Shown here one piece after another: positions 27,130 through 35,968 of a stretch of 64,000 nucleotides of DNA. The DNA comes from Castellaniella hirudinis. Lineage in GTDB: Bacteria > Pseudomonadota > Gammaproteobacteria > Burkholderiales > Burkholderiaceae_B. The stretch covers positions 124,001 through 188,000 of the forward strand of contig NZ_JBHSDY010000010.1 of NCBI RefSeq assembly GCF_042651965.1, read 5' to 3'. Numbering within the stretch: the first letter of the stretch is position 1; each line of letters starts with the position of its first letter. A program made the position numbers and the translations under genes. A model generated the notes under the pieces. That model was not told the DNA's origin and searched no databases. It saw nothing but the letters and a program-made list of their open reading frames with translations.

Positions 27130-27565
27130 GAGGCGCCTCCGTGAGGCGAAAGGATCAAGTACTTTCCAATTCTACGTACTTGCCTCTGCTCTGGGACGTA
27201 GCTGAAGGTAACGTCTTGACTTTCATGCACGTCAGGAATGTTCGGGACGTTGTGCTTCAGAATCTCGCGACAGGCTGAACTCCTTCCGATAAAGCGTAAC
27301 TTTGCCGGTTGTCACGGAATCAGGCATAACGCTGCCAATCGTGTTGAAGAAAAAAGTTGCAGTGATTAGAGGCGTTTTTTTCAACAGGTCTCCGAGTTGC
27401 TGAAAATCGCCAAAAATGGAGGGATTAGCTGGGGCGCAAATGCCTGGGTGCGCTGCTGATCAGCGTCAGGCGGATCGACGCGCATTTTCTCAATAGACGC
27501 CTCGGGCTAGCCAGATCGGCGGAGTCTGCCCATCAGGGCCTCTACATGGTGAATTCCGGGCCGAT
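27130..27565. other. 436-bp gene-free region, more AT-rich than surroundings
   Basis: No plausible coding frame is seen on either strand. The segment includes an AT-rich imperfect stem (GTTGAAGAAAAAA near 27343-27355 against TTTTTTTCAAC at 27375-27385) and several A/T runs, unlike the GC-rich flanks. It may be the eroded remains of inserted DNA, but no transposase fragment or target duplication can be recognised. Confidence 0.35.
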
Positions 27566-28213
27566 TCATCCGGCATCAGCAACCTGACGCAACGCCTGCT
27601 CGAATATCTCGGAAGCCTGGCCGCCCTGGATCAGGTGCCGGTCATTCAAGATGATGGAAGGGACGGAGTTGATACCCTGCTGGGTGTAAAAGCGTTCGCG
27701 CGCTCGTACTTCCGCCGAATACTCGCCGGAGTCCAGGATCTCGCGTGCGCGATCCTGGTTCAGCCCCGACTCGCGGCACAGCCTGATCAGAGTCTCGCGA
27801 TCGCTGGGATTCTCGCCGTCCGTGAAGTACGCCTTCAGCAGCGCATGCTTCAAGGTCAATTGATGGCCTTCGAGGCCGGCCCAATGCAGCAGTCGGTGCG
27901 CATCGAAGGTGTTGTACGTGCGCGTGCGTTTGTCCATGTTGAAGGTGAAGCCGATCTCGCGGCCCCGCGCCGTGATGGCTTCGCCGTTCTGGCGGACCTG
28001 TTCCGGCGTCATGCCGTACTTGCGCGATAGACGCTCGACAGTATCCTGCCCTTCGGGCGGCATGTCCGGGTTCAGCTCGAAGGGTTGGAAATGAAGCTCC
28101 GCCTCGATTTCGCCCTCGATCCTGGACAATGCCTGCTCCAGCGAGCCCAACCCCACCGCGCACCAGGGACAAGACACGTCGGAGACGAAATCGATCTTGA
28201 TGCGGGCGACCAT
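27566..28213 (-). CDS. DsbA-family (FrnE-like) oxidoreductase
   Basis: A 215-residue cytoplasmic thioredoxin-fold protein. The active site CPWC is in DVSCPWCAVG near residue 16, followed by the helical insertion with TRTYNTFDAHRLLHWA and the cis-Pro loop INSVPSIILNDRHLIQG near residues 180-195. It matches the FrnE/2-hydroxychromene-2-carboxylate isomerase-like group. The CxxC favours a disulfide oxidoreductase or isomerase role over isomerase-type chemistry. It is a single gene between the gene-free region and tRNA-Val. Confidence 0.88.
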   Translation of the reverse strand: MVARIKIDFVSDVSCPWCAVGLGSLEQALSRIEGEIEAELHFQPFELNPDMPPEGQDTVERLSRKYGMTPEQVRQNGEAITARGREIGFTFNMDKRTRTYNTFDAHRLLHWAGLEGHQLTLKHALLKAYFTDGENPSDRETLIRLCRESGLNQDRAREILDSGEYSAEVRARERFYTQQGINSVPSIILNDRHLIQGGQASEIFEQALRQVADAG

Positions 28214-28322
28214 GTGAGGCTCCTGTCAATGGATGGCAACTGTCGTGAGATAAAGCATAAGCTTTCCAAATGGCAAAGTTATGCTTGACGTCACAGTGAG
28301 CCTGAAAGGCGATGGCTGTCCG

Positions 28323-28398
28323 TGGTGGGTGCTGAGGGGCTCGAACCCCCGACCTACGCCGTGTAAAGGCGCCGCTCTACCAACTGAGCTAAGCACCC
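28323..28398 (-). tRNA. tRNA-Val (TAC)
   Basis: A 76-base cloverleaf with encoded CCA. The acceptor is GGGTGCT/AGCACCC, the D arm GCTC-AGTTGGTA-GAGC, the anticodon stem GCGCC/GGCGT encloses TTTACAC (anticodon TAC), and the T loop is GTTCGAGCC. Confidence 0.95.
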
Positions 28399-28445
28399 GG
28401 ATACCTGCCTGATGGCCCCGGCGGTTCGCCAGGGCGCAGGGGCGC

Positions 28446-28474
28446 ATTATATCGGTGCGCGCGGGGGGCGGCAA
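28446..28474 (-). promoter_or_regulatory. Sigma-70 promoter for tRNA-Val
   Basis: On the minus strand, TTGCCG (28474-28469) is separated by 17 bases from TATAAT (28451-28446), which lies 48 bases before the tRNA 5' end. Confidence 0.7.
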
Positions 28475-28525
28475 ACCCCGCCGATGCACGGCGGGGCTGA
28501 CGGCATCCACGCCCCGGCACGCCGA

Positions 28526-30334
28526 TCAACCTCCGCCGTTCTCCGGCGGCACGGGCGTACCCGGCTTCCGGTCGTGGCGCGGCGGGTCGATGCGCTCGAT
28601 GTTGCCCAGCAGCAGCGCGCGCCCGGCGAAGGTGCCGCCGGCCGTTTCCAGGGCGAAGCGTTCGGTGTCGCGGCCGCGCACTTCGGCTTCCAGGTTGTCG
28701 GCCTCCTGGTCCGTGGCGCTCAGGGCCAGGACCGCATGGCGCCCCATCAGCAGCGCCGCTTCGAAGGTTTCGCGCACCACGTGATCGGCGTCGAGCCGGA
28801 CGAGTTCCAGCGCGTGCTCGCGGTCGAAGGCGCGCACGACCAGCCGGGTGTGGGGGCATTCGCGCCGCGCGTTCTCGACGATGCGCGTGGCGGCGACCGG
28901 GTCGTCCACGCAGATCAGGATGACCTGGGCATGGCGGGCGCCGGCGGCGCGCAGCACGTCGGCGCGGGCGCCGTCGCCGAAGTAGACCTTGAAGCCGTAG
29001 CGCGCGGCATTGCGGACCACGTCGGGGTCATTGTCGATGATGGACAGTTCGGCGCCCCGGGCCAGCGGCCCCTGGCTGGCGATCTGCCCCACACGGCCGA
29101 AGCCGATGATGAGCACATTGCCCCGCAAGTCTTGCGGCGCCTCGACGCCGTCGAGCGATGCGGACTCGGCGCGCACGTAGCGCTTGCGGACCGCCACCAC
29201 CAGCGGGGTGATGGCCATCGAGAGCACGATGATCGCCGTCATGTCGGCGTTGATCGCGGGGCTGATGACCGTGAGCCTGAGCGCCTCGGCGAACAGCACG
29301 AACGCGAATTCCCCGCCTTGCGCCATCAGGGTGGCGCGGTCGATGGCGTCGGCGCGGCCGCTGCCGGCGAACCGCGCCACGCCGTAGATGCAGAGCGCTT
29401 TCGCCAGCATCAGCGCGATCACGCCCAGGCCGATGAGCCGCCAGTCGCGCGCCACCACGTCCAGGTCGAGCGCCATGCCCACGCCCAGGAAGAACAGGCC
29501 CAGCAGCAGGCCGCGGAACGGTTCGATGTCGGCTTCCAGTTGGTGGCGGAAGGACGATTCCGACAGCAGCACGCCGGCGACGAACGCGCCCATGGCCATG
29601 GACAGGCCGCCCAGTTCCATCAGCAGCGCCGCGCCCAGCACCACCAGCAGCGCGGCGGCCGTCATCACCTCGCGCGCCTTGGCCTTGGCCAGCACGCGGA
29701 ACAGGGGGTTGAGCAGCCACAGCCCCGCCGCCGCCAGCGCGCCCAGCGACAGCAGGCCGGTGCCGACGCGCTGCCACAGCGGCGCCGCGGCCGCCGGCGC
29801 GGCGTCGGCCGGCGCGAGAAAGGCCACCACTGCCAGCAGCGGCACGATCAGCAGATCCTCGAACAGCAGGATGGAGACGATGCGCTGGCCGCGCGGCGCC
29901 AGGATGTCGCCGCGTTCGGCGAGCACCTGCATGACGATGGCGGTGGAGGTCAGCACGAAGCCCGCGCCGCAGACGAACGCCACCTGCCAGGGAAAGCCGA
30001 ACCCGACGCCCACCCCGGTGAGCAGCAGGGCGCACAGCGCGACCTGCAGGCTGCCGAGCCCGAATATCTGCCCGCGCAGATTCCACAGGTGCGAGGGCTT
30101 CATTTCCAGCCCGATGATGAAGAGGAACATCACCACCCCGAGTTCGGCCACGTGCAGGATGGTCCGGGCGTCGGCCACCAGGCCCAGGCCGTAGGGCCCG
30201 ATGGCCAGCCCCGCCGCCAGGTAGCCCAGCACGGATCCCAGGCCGATGCGCTTGAACAGTGGCACCGCTACCACGGCGGCCCCCAGCAGCGTGACCATAC
30301 CGATCAGCTGGCTCGCATCCCCTTCGCTTGCCAT
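28526..30334 (-). CDS. Kef-type monovalent cation:proton antiporter with RCK domain
   Basis: A 602-residue CPA2 antiporter. Roughly residues 1-390 hold 12-13 transmembrane helices with the family's FLFIIGLEM and LLFEDLLIVPLLAVV segments. Residues about 410-530 form a TrkA-N/RCK domain beginning NVLIIGFGRVGQ. The tail is hydrophilic. It should extrude K+ (or Na+) in exchange for H+, gated by nucleotide or another ligand through the RCK domain. AAGGAAG precedes the ATG at 30334. No KefF/KefG-type ancillary gene is adjacent. Confidence 0.9.
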   Translation of the reverse strand: MASEGDASQLIGMVTLLGAAVVAVPLFKRIGLGSVLGYLAAGLAIGPYGLGLVADARTILHVAELGVVMFLFIIGLEMKPSHLWNLRGQIFGLGSLQVALCALLLTGVGVGFGFPWQVAFVCGAGFVLTSTAIVMQVLAERGDILAPRGQRIVSILLFEDLLIVPLLAVVAFLAPADAAPAAAAPLWQRVGTGLLSLGALAAAGLWLLNPLFRVLAKAKAREVMTAAALLVVLGAALLMELGGLSMAMGAFVAGVLLSESSFRHQLEADIEPFRGLLLGLFFLGVGMALDLDVVARDWRLIGLGVIALMLAKALCIYGVARFAGSGRADAIDRATLMAQGGEFAFVLFAEALRLTVISPAINADMTAIIVLSMAITPLVVAVRKRYVRAESASLDGVEAPQDLRGNVLIIGFGRVGQIASQGPLARGAELSIIDNDPDVVRNAARYGFKVYFGDGARADVLRAAGARHAQVILICVDDPVAATRIVENARRECPHTRLVVRAFDREHALELVRLDADHVVRETFEAALLMGRHAVLALSATDQEADNLEAEVRGRDTERFALETAGGTFAGRALLLGNIERIDPPRHDRKPGTPVPPENGGG

Positions 30335-30394
30335 CGTGTGCTTCCTTTCAGTGTGAAGACCGGCTCGGGCAGCGGGCGCGGCCGGAACAAAAAA

Positions 30395-30421
30395 GGCCAC
30401 CGACGATGCGGTGGCCTTTTT
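30395..30421. terminator. Bidirectional Rho-independent terminator
   Basis: A perfect 8-bp stem GGCCACCG/CGGTGGCC with a 6-base loop has T-runs on both sides (AAAAAA before it and TTTTT after it). It directly follows the HU gene on the minus strand and precedes the Kef-type gene. Confidence 0.85.
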
Positions 30422-30436
30422 GTGTGAAGCGCCGGA

Positions 30437-30715
30437 TTACTTGGAGTTCACGGCGTCCTTCAGGGCCTTGCCCGGACGGAACTTCGGCACGCGGGCCTTC
30501 TTGATCTTGATTTCTTCGCCGGTGCGCGGGTTGCGGCCGGTGCGGGCAGCGCGTTCGGACACGGCGAAAGTGCCGAAGCCGACCAGGGTGACCGAGCCCT
30601 TTTTCTTCAGGGTGGTCTTCACGGCGCCCACGAAGGCTTCCAGGGCACGGCCCACGTCAGCCTTGGAGAGATCGGTCTTGGAGGAAATGTGCTCGATCAG
30701 CTCGGTCTTGTTCAT
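30437..30715 (-). CDS. hup: DNA-binding protein HU
   Basis: A 92-residue histone-like protein. It begins MNKTELIEHIS and has the dimer-core helices, the GFGTF turn, and the DNA-wrapping beta-arm RTGRNPRTGEEIKI with the intercalating Pro in NPRTG. It ends in a Lys-rich segment. HU bends and compacts DNA. The ATG at 30715 matches the family start; a longer upstream reading was rejected. The gene stands alone with its own terminator. Confidence 0.96.
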   Translation of the reverse strand: MNKTELIEHISSKTDLSKADVGRALEAFVGAVKTTLKKKGSVTLVGFGTFAVSERAARTGRNPRTGEEIKIKKARVPKFRPGKALKDAVNSK

Positions 30716-30842
30716 TGATGAAATACCCCTGAGGTTTATTGTGGCCAGGCGGACGATCCGCCAGACTGTTTGATGGATGATGGTCTGTCGCAGCCAGGCC
30801 GATCCGGTTTTCACGGCCGCAGAGCGGCGGGATTCAGATCGG

Positions 30843-30873
30843 TTCGAAGGCTAAGCCGTATTAAGCCTTCGAA
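30843..30873. promoter_or_regulatory. 10-bp perfect inverted repeat upstream of HU gene
   Basis: TTCGAAGGCT (30843-30852) is repeated in inverse as AGCCTTCGAA (30864-30873) with an 11-base spacer. It lies 128 bases upstream of the HU start on the minus strand. An operator or a leader hairpin are both possible. No protein can be assigned. Confidence 0.4.
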
Positions 30874-30930
30874 TGGCCTGGGGTGTCAAGAACAAATCAC
30901 TGGAAACCCGCGTGTTTCCTGACGTTTGTT

Positions 30931-30970
30931 AAAAATCCCAACACCGGGTAGGGGTATACCCCAAACCCGG
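30931..30970 (-). terminator. Terminator-like hairpin after the PLP sulfur-metabolism gene
   Basis: A 12-base perfect palindrome GGGGTATACCCC is flanked by CCGGGT and ACCCGG (30944-30970), giving one interrupted stem. Reading on the minus strand, TTTTT follows about 10 bases later. It lies 19 bases past the stop codon of the 30990-32225 gene. Confidence 0.5.
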
Positions 30971-30989
30971 AATCGGCGTCGAACGGTGT

Positions 30990-32225
30990 TCAGGGGTTCC
31001 CGAGCGCCTGGGCGAAATCGCCGATCAGATCGGCTTCGTCTTCGATCCCCACGGAGATGCGCAGGAAACCGTCGGGGATGCCCATCAGGGCGCGGCGCTC
31101 TGGACCCATCTCATAGTAGATGGTGTGGGCGGCGGGCAGTACCAGGGTGCGGTTGTCTCCCAGGTGGGTGGCCAGGGCCACGACACGCAGGCGGTTCAGG
31201 CAGTCGAAGACGTCCACGTCATCACGCAGTTCGACGCCCAGCAGGCCGCCGTAGCGGCCGCCGAACCACTGCGTGGCGCGCGCGTGCTGGGGGTGGTCGG
31301 GCAGGCCGGGATAGCGGACTTTGCCGACCAGCGGGTGCGCTTCCAGGAAGCGCGCCAGCGCCAGGGCGTTGGAACAGATGCGGTCCATACGCAGCGCCAT
31401 GGTCTCGGCGCCGGCGGCGATGCGATGGGCCACGTCCGAGGACAGGGTGCCGCCCATGTCGCGCAGGCCTTTTTTCTTGATCTGCAGCAGGCCCCAGCCG
31501 CGCGGGTCGCCTTTGCGGTATTGCTCGTAGATGTGCGGAAAGTCGGTCCAGTCGTACAGCCCGGTCTGGGTGACGGCGCCGCCCAGGGCGTTGCCGTGGC
31601 CGCCGATGTGCTTGGACAGGGAATTGATCACCAGCGACGCGCCGAAGTCCCGGCTCGGCGCCAGGTAGGGCGAGGACAGGGTGCTGTCGACCACGTAGAC
31701 CAGCTTGCGCGCTTGGCACAGATCGCCGATCGCTTTCAGGTCGGCGATCTGGGTGCCGGGGTTGGCGATGGTTTCGACGAAGACCATGCGGGTATTGGGC
31801 CGGATCGCCGCTTCGACCTCGGCGGCGTCGGTCGCGTCCACCAGGCTCAGTTCCACGCCGAAGTTTTCCAGCGTCATCAGCAGGCTGTTGGTGTTGCCGA
31901 AGATGTATTTGCTGGCGATCAGGTGGTCGCCCTGGCGCAGCAGGGCGAAGAAGATGGCGTTCAGCGCCGCCATGCCGGTGGCGAAGGTCACCGTGCCCAG
32001 CCCGCGTTCCATGTCCGTGACTTTGGCTTCCAGCGAGGCCGTGGTCGGCGTGCCCTGGCGGGCGTAGGTGTAGCCGGGCTTGTTCTGGAAGACGGCGGCC
32101 AGCTCACGCGCGTCGGCGAAGGCGTATTCGGTGGACGGATGGATGGGCTGGTGGATGGCGCCGTGCTCCAGCTTGGCGTGGTGGTCGGCGTGGACGAGCC
32201 GGGTGGTGAAGCCTTGATCGGACAT
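30990..32225 (-). CDS. Cystathionine gamma-synthase/O-acylhomoserine sulfhydrylase-family PLP enzyme
   Basis: A 411-residue Cys/Met-metabolism enzyme. The PLP-binding Lys is in NSLSKHIGGHGN (about residue 210), the phosphate-binding region is ATGMAALNA, and the substrate-anchoring Arg is in FLRISVGIED. It uses a C-S bond-forming or breaking reaction; similarity cannot separate cystathionine gamma-synthase, beta-lyase, O-acylhomoserine sulfhydrylase or methionine gamma-lyase. The ATG at 32225 (MSDQGF) is chosen because the longer reading has an unrelated N-terminus. Confidence 0.85.
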   Translation of the reverse strand: MSDQGFTTRLVHADHHAKLEHGAIHQPIHPSTEYAFADARELAAVFQNKPGYTYARQGTPTTASLEAKVTDMERGLGTVTFATGMAALNAIFFALLRQGDHLIASKYIFGNTNSLLMTLENFGVELSLVDATDAAEVEAAIRPNTRMVFVETIANPGTQIADLKAIGDLCQARKLVYVVDSTLSSPYLAPSRDFGASLVINSLSKHIGGHGNALGGAVTQTGLYDWTDFPHIYEQYRKGDPRGWGLLQIKKKGLRDMGGTLSSDVAHRIAAGAETMALRMDRICSNALALARFLEAHPLVGKVRYPGLPDHPQHARATQWFGGRYGGLLGVELRDDVDVFDCLNRLRVVALATHLGDNRTLVLPAAHTIYYEMGPERRALMGIPDGFLRISVGIEDEADLIGDFAQALGNP

Positions 32226-32296
32226 GGGGAGGCGGTGGGTCGGATTGAATGGGAAAGGGCGCGGCCCGGGCGGGTCGGCCCGGACATTATGCGCTT

Positions 32297-32377
32297 TTTT
32301 GCTGCCGGGCCGCCCCAAGGCAAAAATGGCCCCCTCGGGGGGCAGCAAGCCGAAGGCGCAGCGTGGGGGGCTTTTTT
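32297..32377. repeat. Dispersed intergenic repeat, copy 1
   Basis: An 81-base unit with the blocks TTTTGCTGCCGGGCCGCCC, CAAGGCAAAA, CCCCCTCGGGGGGCAGC and GCGCAGCGTGGGGG. It is closely similar in order and sequence to 45448-45530. The unit contains a strong CCCCC/GGGGG hairpin and lies directly after the rlmB stop codon, so it may serve as a terminator. Confidence 0.8.
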
Positions 32378-32391
32378 GTTTTGACGCCTGG

Positions 32392-33144
32392 TCAGGCCGG
32401 CGCCAGCCGCTGGCGCACGGTCTCGTACAGGCAGACCGCGCTGGCGACGCTGACGTTCAGGCTTTCAACCGAGCCGCGCATGGGGATGGACACGAGCTCG
32501 TCGCAGGTCTCGCGGGTCAGGCGGCGCATGCCTTCGCCTTCGGCGCCCATCACCCAGGCCATGGCGCGGCGCGCATCGACCTGGTGCATCCCGTGCGCGG
32601 CGTCGTCGTCCGTGCCCACCAGCCAGACGTCACGCTCGCGCAGGGCGCGCAGGGTGCGCGCCAGATTGGTGACCATCAGGTAGGGCACGGTGTCGGCTGC
32701 GCCGCAGGCCACGCGCTGGACGGTCGTGTTCAGGCCGACGGCGCGGTCCTTCGGGGCGATGACGGCGTGTACGCCGGCGGCGTCGGCCGTGCGCAGGCAG
32801 GCGCCCAGATTATGCGGATCGGTGACGCCGTCGAGCACCAGCAGCAGGGCCGGTTCGCCACGATCTTCCAGCGTGTCCAGCACCTCGTCGACCGCCACGG
32901 CCAGCGGGCGCGGGCGGGCCAGGGCGACGATGCCCTGGTGGCGCACCCCGTGCGCCAGCCCGTCCAGGCGCTGGGCGTCGGCAGCGTGCCAGCGCACGTT
33001 CGCGGCCTCCAGTTGTGCGATGCAGCGCTGCATGCGGGCGTCCTGGCGCGAGGTGTCCAGGTAGACGTCGCGGATGGAGTCCGGAGCGTGGCGCAGACGC
33101 GCCTGCACGGCGTGGAAACCGGCCAGGATTTGTTGGGATGACAT
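32392..33144 (-). CDS. rlmB: 23S rRNA (guanosine-2'-O-)-methyltransferase RlmB
   Basis: A 250-residue SpoU/TrmH-type methyltransferase with a substrate-binding N-domain (about 1-80) and an alpha/beta knot. Conserved motifs are LDGVTDPHNLGACLRTA, WVMGAEGEGMRRL and SIPMRGSVESLNVSVA. It methylates G2251 in the peptidyl-transferase loop of 23S rRNA. It lies downstream of rnr on the same strand, the usual rnr-rlmB pairing, but a hairpin at 33174-33195 separates them. Confidence 0.93.
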   Translation of the reverse strand: MSSQQILAGFHAVQARLRHAPDSIRDVYLDTSRQDARMQRCIAQLEAANVRWHAADAQRLDGLAHGVRHQGIVALARPRPLAVAVDEVLDTLEDRGEPALLLVLDGVTDPHNLGACLRTADAAGVHAVIAPKDRAVGLNTTVQRVACGAADTVPYLMVTNLARTLRALRERDVWLVGTDDDAAHGMHQVDARRAMAWVMGAEGEGMRRLTRETCDELVSIPMRGSVESLNVSVASAVCLYETVRQRLAPA

Positions 33145-33173
33145 CGGGCAGGGCCTATCGAAGTAAATGAATC

Positions 33174-33195
33174 GGCCCGCCGCATCGGGCGGGCC
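33174..33195 (-). terminator. Hairpin between rnr and rlmB
   Basis: A perfect 8-bp stem GGCCCGCC/GGCGGGCC with a 6-base loop, 25 bases past the rnr stop codon. It is followed on the minus strand by a T-rich but interrupted sequence, so it may attenuate rather than fully stop transcription into rlmB. Confidence 0.5.
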
Positions 33196-33220
33196 ATGCC
33201 TGGAATTGTAGTGCGCCGGA

Positions 33221-35659
33221 TCAGGAGCGCCGCTTGCGCGGGGTTTCCTGGCGTGCGGCGCGCTTGGCCTCGGCGCGGCGCTGCCGGGCCGTGGTGCCGC
33301 GCAGGGCGGCGGGCTTGGCGCCGGCGGCTTTTTTATACGGACGCGCGGCAGGGCGGGGATCGCCCTCGATCTCGGCCTGCAGCGACTTGAAGTCCTCGCC
33401 CTTGACCGGCCGGAAGTCGATGCGCCGGGCTTCCAGGTCCACGCGGGACACCTGCACCTGCAGGGCGTCGCCCAACTGGTAGCGCAGGCCGGTGCGCTCG
33501 CCGCGCAGTTCGTTCAGGGCCTCGTGGTACTGGAAGTAGTCGCCGCCCAGTTCCGAGATGTGCACCAGCCCTTCGACATAGAGCGTGTCCAGCGTGACGA
33601 ATACGCCGAAGCTGGTGACGCTGCTGATCCGGCCGCTGAAGACTTCGCCCACGTGCTCGCGCACGAACCAGCATTTCAGCCAGGCCTCGACATCGCGCGA
33701 GGCGTCGTCGGCACGCCGTTCGCGGGCCGACAGCAGCGCGCCCAGGGCTTCCCAGGCATCGCGTTCGCGGATCTTCGCGGGCAGGGCGGGGTCGGCGGGC
33801 TGGCCCGGCAGCACCGGCGGCTGGTAGCGGCGCTGGCGCAGCAGGCCCCGGATCACGCGATGCACCAGCAGGTCCGGATAGCGCCGGATGGGCGAGGTGA
33901 AGTGCGCGTAGTGCTCGTAGGCCAAACCGAAGTGGCCCGTCTGTTCGGGGCTGTAGATGGCCTGCTGCATCGAGCGCAGGCACATCGTCTGGATCGCGGC
34001 GAAGTCCGGCCGCGACCGGCTGGCCTGGATCAGGCGGGCGTAGTCGGCGGTCGAAGGGTCATCGCCGCCTTCCAGCGTCAGGCCCAGCAGGCGCAGGTAT
34101 TCACGCAGCGTCTGCAGTTTTTCCGGGGTCGGGCCGTCGTGCACGCGGAACAGCGCCTGGGCCTTGTTGCGCACGATGAAGTCCGCCGCGCAGGTGTTGG
34201 CCGCCAGCATGCATTCCTCGATCAGGCGGTGGGCGTCGTTGCGCGCATAGGGTTCGATGCGCTCGATGCGGCCCAGGGGATTGCAGACGATGCGGGTCTC
34301 GACCGTGTCGAAATCGATCGCGCCGCGCTTGCGACGGGCCTGCTCGAAGGATTGGAACAGATCGTAGGCCGTCTGCACGTGGGGCAGCAGATCGCCCAGG
34401 TTCTGGGCCGCCGGGCCGGTGGGCTGCTGCAGCGCCGCCCAGATGTCGGTGTAGGTGGTGCGGGCGTGGGAATGGATGACGGCTTCGTAGAACTGATAGG
34501 CGGCGACGGAGCCGGCCTTGGCGCCGCCCGCCGGGATCATCATGTCGCAGACCATCACCAGGCGGTCCACGTCCGGGTTCAGCGAGCAGATGCCGTTGGA
34601 CAGGGCTTCGGGCAGCATGGGGATGACGCGGCGCGGGAAATACACGCTGGTGCCCCGGTCCAGGGCGTCCTCGTCCAGCGCCGAATTGGGCCGCACATAG
34701 TGGCTGACGTCGGCGATGGCCACCAGCAGCCGCCAGCCGGGCCGCGCGCGCTTGGTCGTGCCCAGGTCGGCGGGCATGCAGAACACCGCGTCGTCGAAGT
34801 CGCGCGCATCCTCGCCGTCAATGGTGATGAACGGCACGTCGCGCAGGTCGACGCGGCCGTCCCAGTCTTCCGCGCGCACGTGGTCGGGGATCGAGGCCAG
34901 TTGCCGGCGCGTGGCGTCGGAGAATTCCACCGGCACGTCGAACTTGCGCACGGCGATCTCGATTTCCATACCCGGGTCGTCGATCTCGCCCAGGACCTCG
35001 GTGACGCGGCCCGAGGGCTGGATGTGGCTGGCCGGCTGGCGCAGGATCTGCACCGTCACCACCTGGCCGGGCTCGGCGCCCGCCGTGTCCTGCGGCGCGA
35101 TCAGAATGTCGTGCTTGATGCGCTGGTCTTCGGGCGCGACGATAAAGGCGCCGCGCTCTTTCAGGAAGCGGCCGACCAGTTTCAGCGTACGCCGTTCGAC
35201 GACCTCGACGATGGCGCCCTCGGGGCGGCCGCGGTATTCGCCGGACTCTTTGACCTTGACCCGGTCGCCGTGCAGGACCTTGGCCATTTCGTGGGGCGAC
35301 AGGAACAGGTCCTGGCCGCCCCCGTCAGGGATCAGAAAGCCGAAGCCGTCCCGATGGCCCTGAACGATGCCGGTGATGAAGTGCGTGTTGTTGCAGATTT
35401 GCAACCTTCCCTGGGGGTTGTAGCGCACCTGGCCGTCGCGTTCCATGGCCTTGATGCGGCGGATGAAGCCGGTGGACAGGGGAATCGTCGCGTGTGTGGC
35501 GTCGGCCAGAGCCTCCGGCGAGAGAGGCTTGCCGGCTTTACGCAGGGTGTCCAGTACCTGTTCGCGGGTGGGGACGTTAGGGTCGAAATCGAAGGAGGAA
35601 CCGTTCGCCGGCGGGTTGGAAGCGTCGCGGTTATTGTCGTTGTTGGTTCGCTTTTTCAA
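33221..35659 (-). CDS. rnr: Ribonuclease R
   Basis: An 812-residue RNase II/R-family exoribonuclease. It has an N-terminal winged-helix region, two cold-shock domains (about 90-230), the RNB catalytic core with the Asp cluster in DGEDARDFDDAVFC, and an S1 domain (GEVFSGRISSVTSFGVFV). The C-terminal tail is Lys/Arg-rich, as is typical of RNase R rather than RNase II. It degrades structured RNA 3' to 5' and works in rRNA quality control. It is transcribed divergently from tRNA-Leu. Confidence 0.96.
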   Translation of the reverse strand: MKKRTNNDNNRDASNPPANGSSFDFDPNVPTREQVLDTLRKAGKPLSPEALADATHATIPLSTGFIRRIKAMERDGQVRYNPQGRLQICNNTHFITGIVQGHRDGFGFLIPDGGGQDLFLSPHEMAKVLHGDRVKVKESGEYRGRPEGAIVEVVERRTLKLVGRFLKERGAFIVAPEDQRIKHDILIAPQDTAGAEPGQVVTVQILRQPASHIQPSGRVTEVLGEIDDPGMEIEIAVRKFDVPVEFSDATRRQLASIPDHVRAEDWDGRVDLRDVPFITIDGEDARDFDDAVFCMPADLGTTKRARPGWRLLVAIADVSHYVRPNSALDEDALDRGTSVYFPRRVIPMLPEALSNGICSLNPDVDRLVMVCDMMIPAGGAKAGSVAAYQFYEAVIHSHARTTYTDIWAALQQPTGPAAQNLGDLLPHVQTAYDLFQSFEQARRKRGAIDFDTVETRIVCNPLGRIERIEPYARNDAHRLIEECMLAANTCAADFIVRNKAQALFRVHDGPTPEKLQTLREYLRLLGLTLEGGDDPSTADYARLIQASRSRPDFAAIQTMCLRSMQQAIYSPEQTGHFGLAYEHYAHFTSPIRRYPDLLVHRVIRGLLRQRRYQPPVLPGQPADPALPAKIRERDAWEALGALLSARERRADDASRDVEAWLKCWFVREHVGEVFSGRISSVTSFGVFVTLDTLYVEGLVHISELGGDYFQYHEALNELRGERTGLRYQLGDALQVQVSRVDLEARRIDFRPVKGEDFKSLQAEIEGDPRPAARPYKKAAGAKPAALRGTTARQRRAEAKRAARQETPRKRRS

Positions 35660-35666
35660 AGGCTAT

Positions 35667-35695
35667 TTGCATCCAAAAAAAATGTCGTGTATAGT
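35667..35695 (+). promoter_or_regulatory. Sigma-70 promoter for tRNA-Leu
   Basis: TTGCAT (35667-35672) is separated by 17 bases (including a run of eight A's) from TATAGT (35690-35695). The predicted leader of about 65 bases carries an inverted repeat GTCTTCGC/GCGAAGAC (35699-35706 and 35738-35745) before the tRNA. Confidence 0.65.
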
Positions 35696-35767
35696 TCTGT
35701 CTTCGCTGAACGACGTGCTAAAAAACGCAGCGGATCGGCGAAGACAATAGCATACACGTTATGCAGT

Positions 35768-35852
35768 GCCCAGGTGGCGGAATTGGTAGACGCGCATGGT
35801 TCAGGTCCATGTGCCGCAAGGTGTGGAGGTTCGAGTCCTCTCCTGGGCACCA
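35768..35852 (+). tRNA. tRNA-Leu (CAG)
   Basis: An 85-base class II tRNA with encoded CCA. The acceptor is GCCCAGG/CCTGGGC, the D arm is AATTGGTAGAC, the anticodon loop TTCAGGT gives CAG, a long variable arm TGCCGCAAGGTGT is present, and the T arm contains GTTCGAGTC. Confidence 0.96.
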
Positions 35853-35907
35853 CTTCTCTTGATGAGAAGTCCAATCAGTCCGATGCACTACCAAGCATCG
35901 AAAAGCG

Positions 35908-35947
35908 AAACCCGCGTAGACGTTAAGTCTTGCGGGTTTTTCTTTTT
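35908..35947 (+). terminator. Terminator after tRNA-Leu
   Basis: AAACCCGC (35908-35915) and GCGGGTTT (35932-35939) form an 8-bp stem with a 16-base loop, followed by a long T-rich run (TTTTC TTTTTT). It is preceded by a separate small hairpin CGATGC/GCATCG (35881-35900). A related module recurs at 36425. Confidence 0.85.
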
Positions 35948-35968
35948 TCGGCTTCCGATCGTGTTCGA

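Noticed and set aside
28412..30427. A 671-codon plus-strand frame opposite the Kef-type antiporter.
   Set aside because: Low-complexity His/Gln/Arg-rich translation; the minus-strand frame has all CPA2 and RCK motifs.
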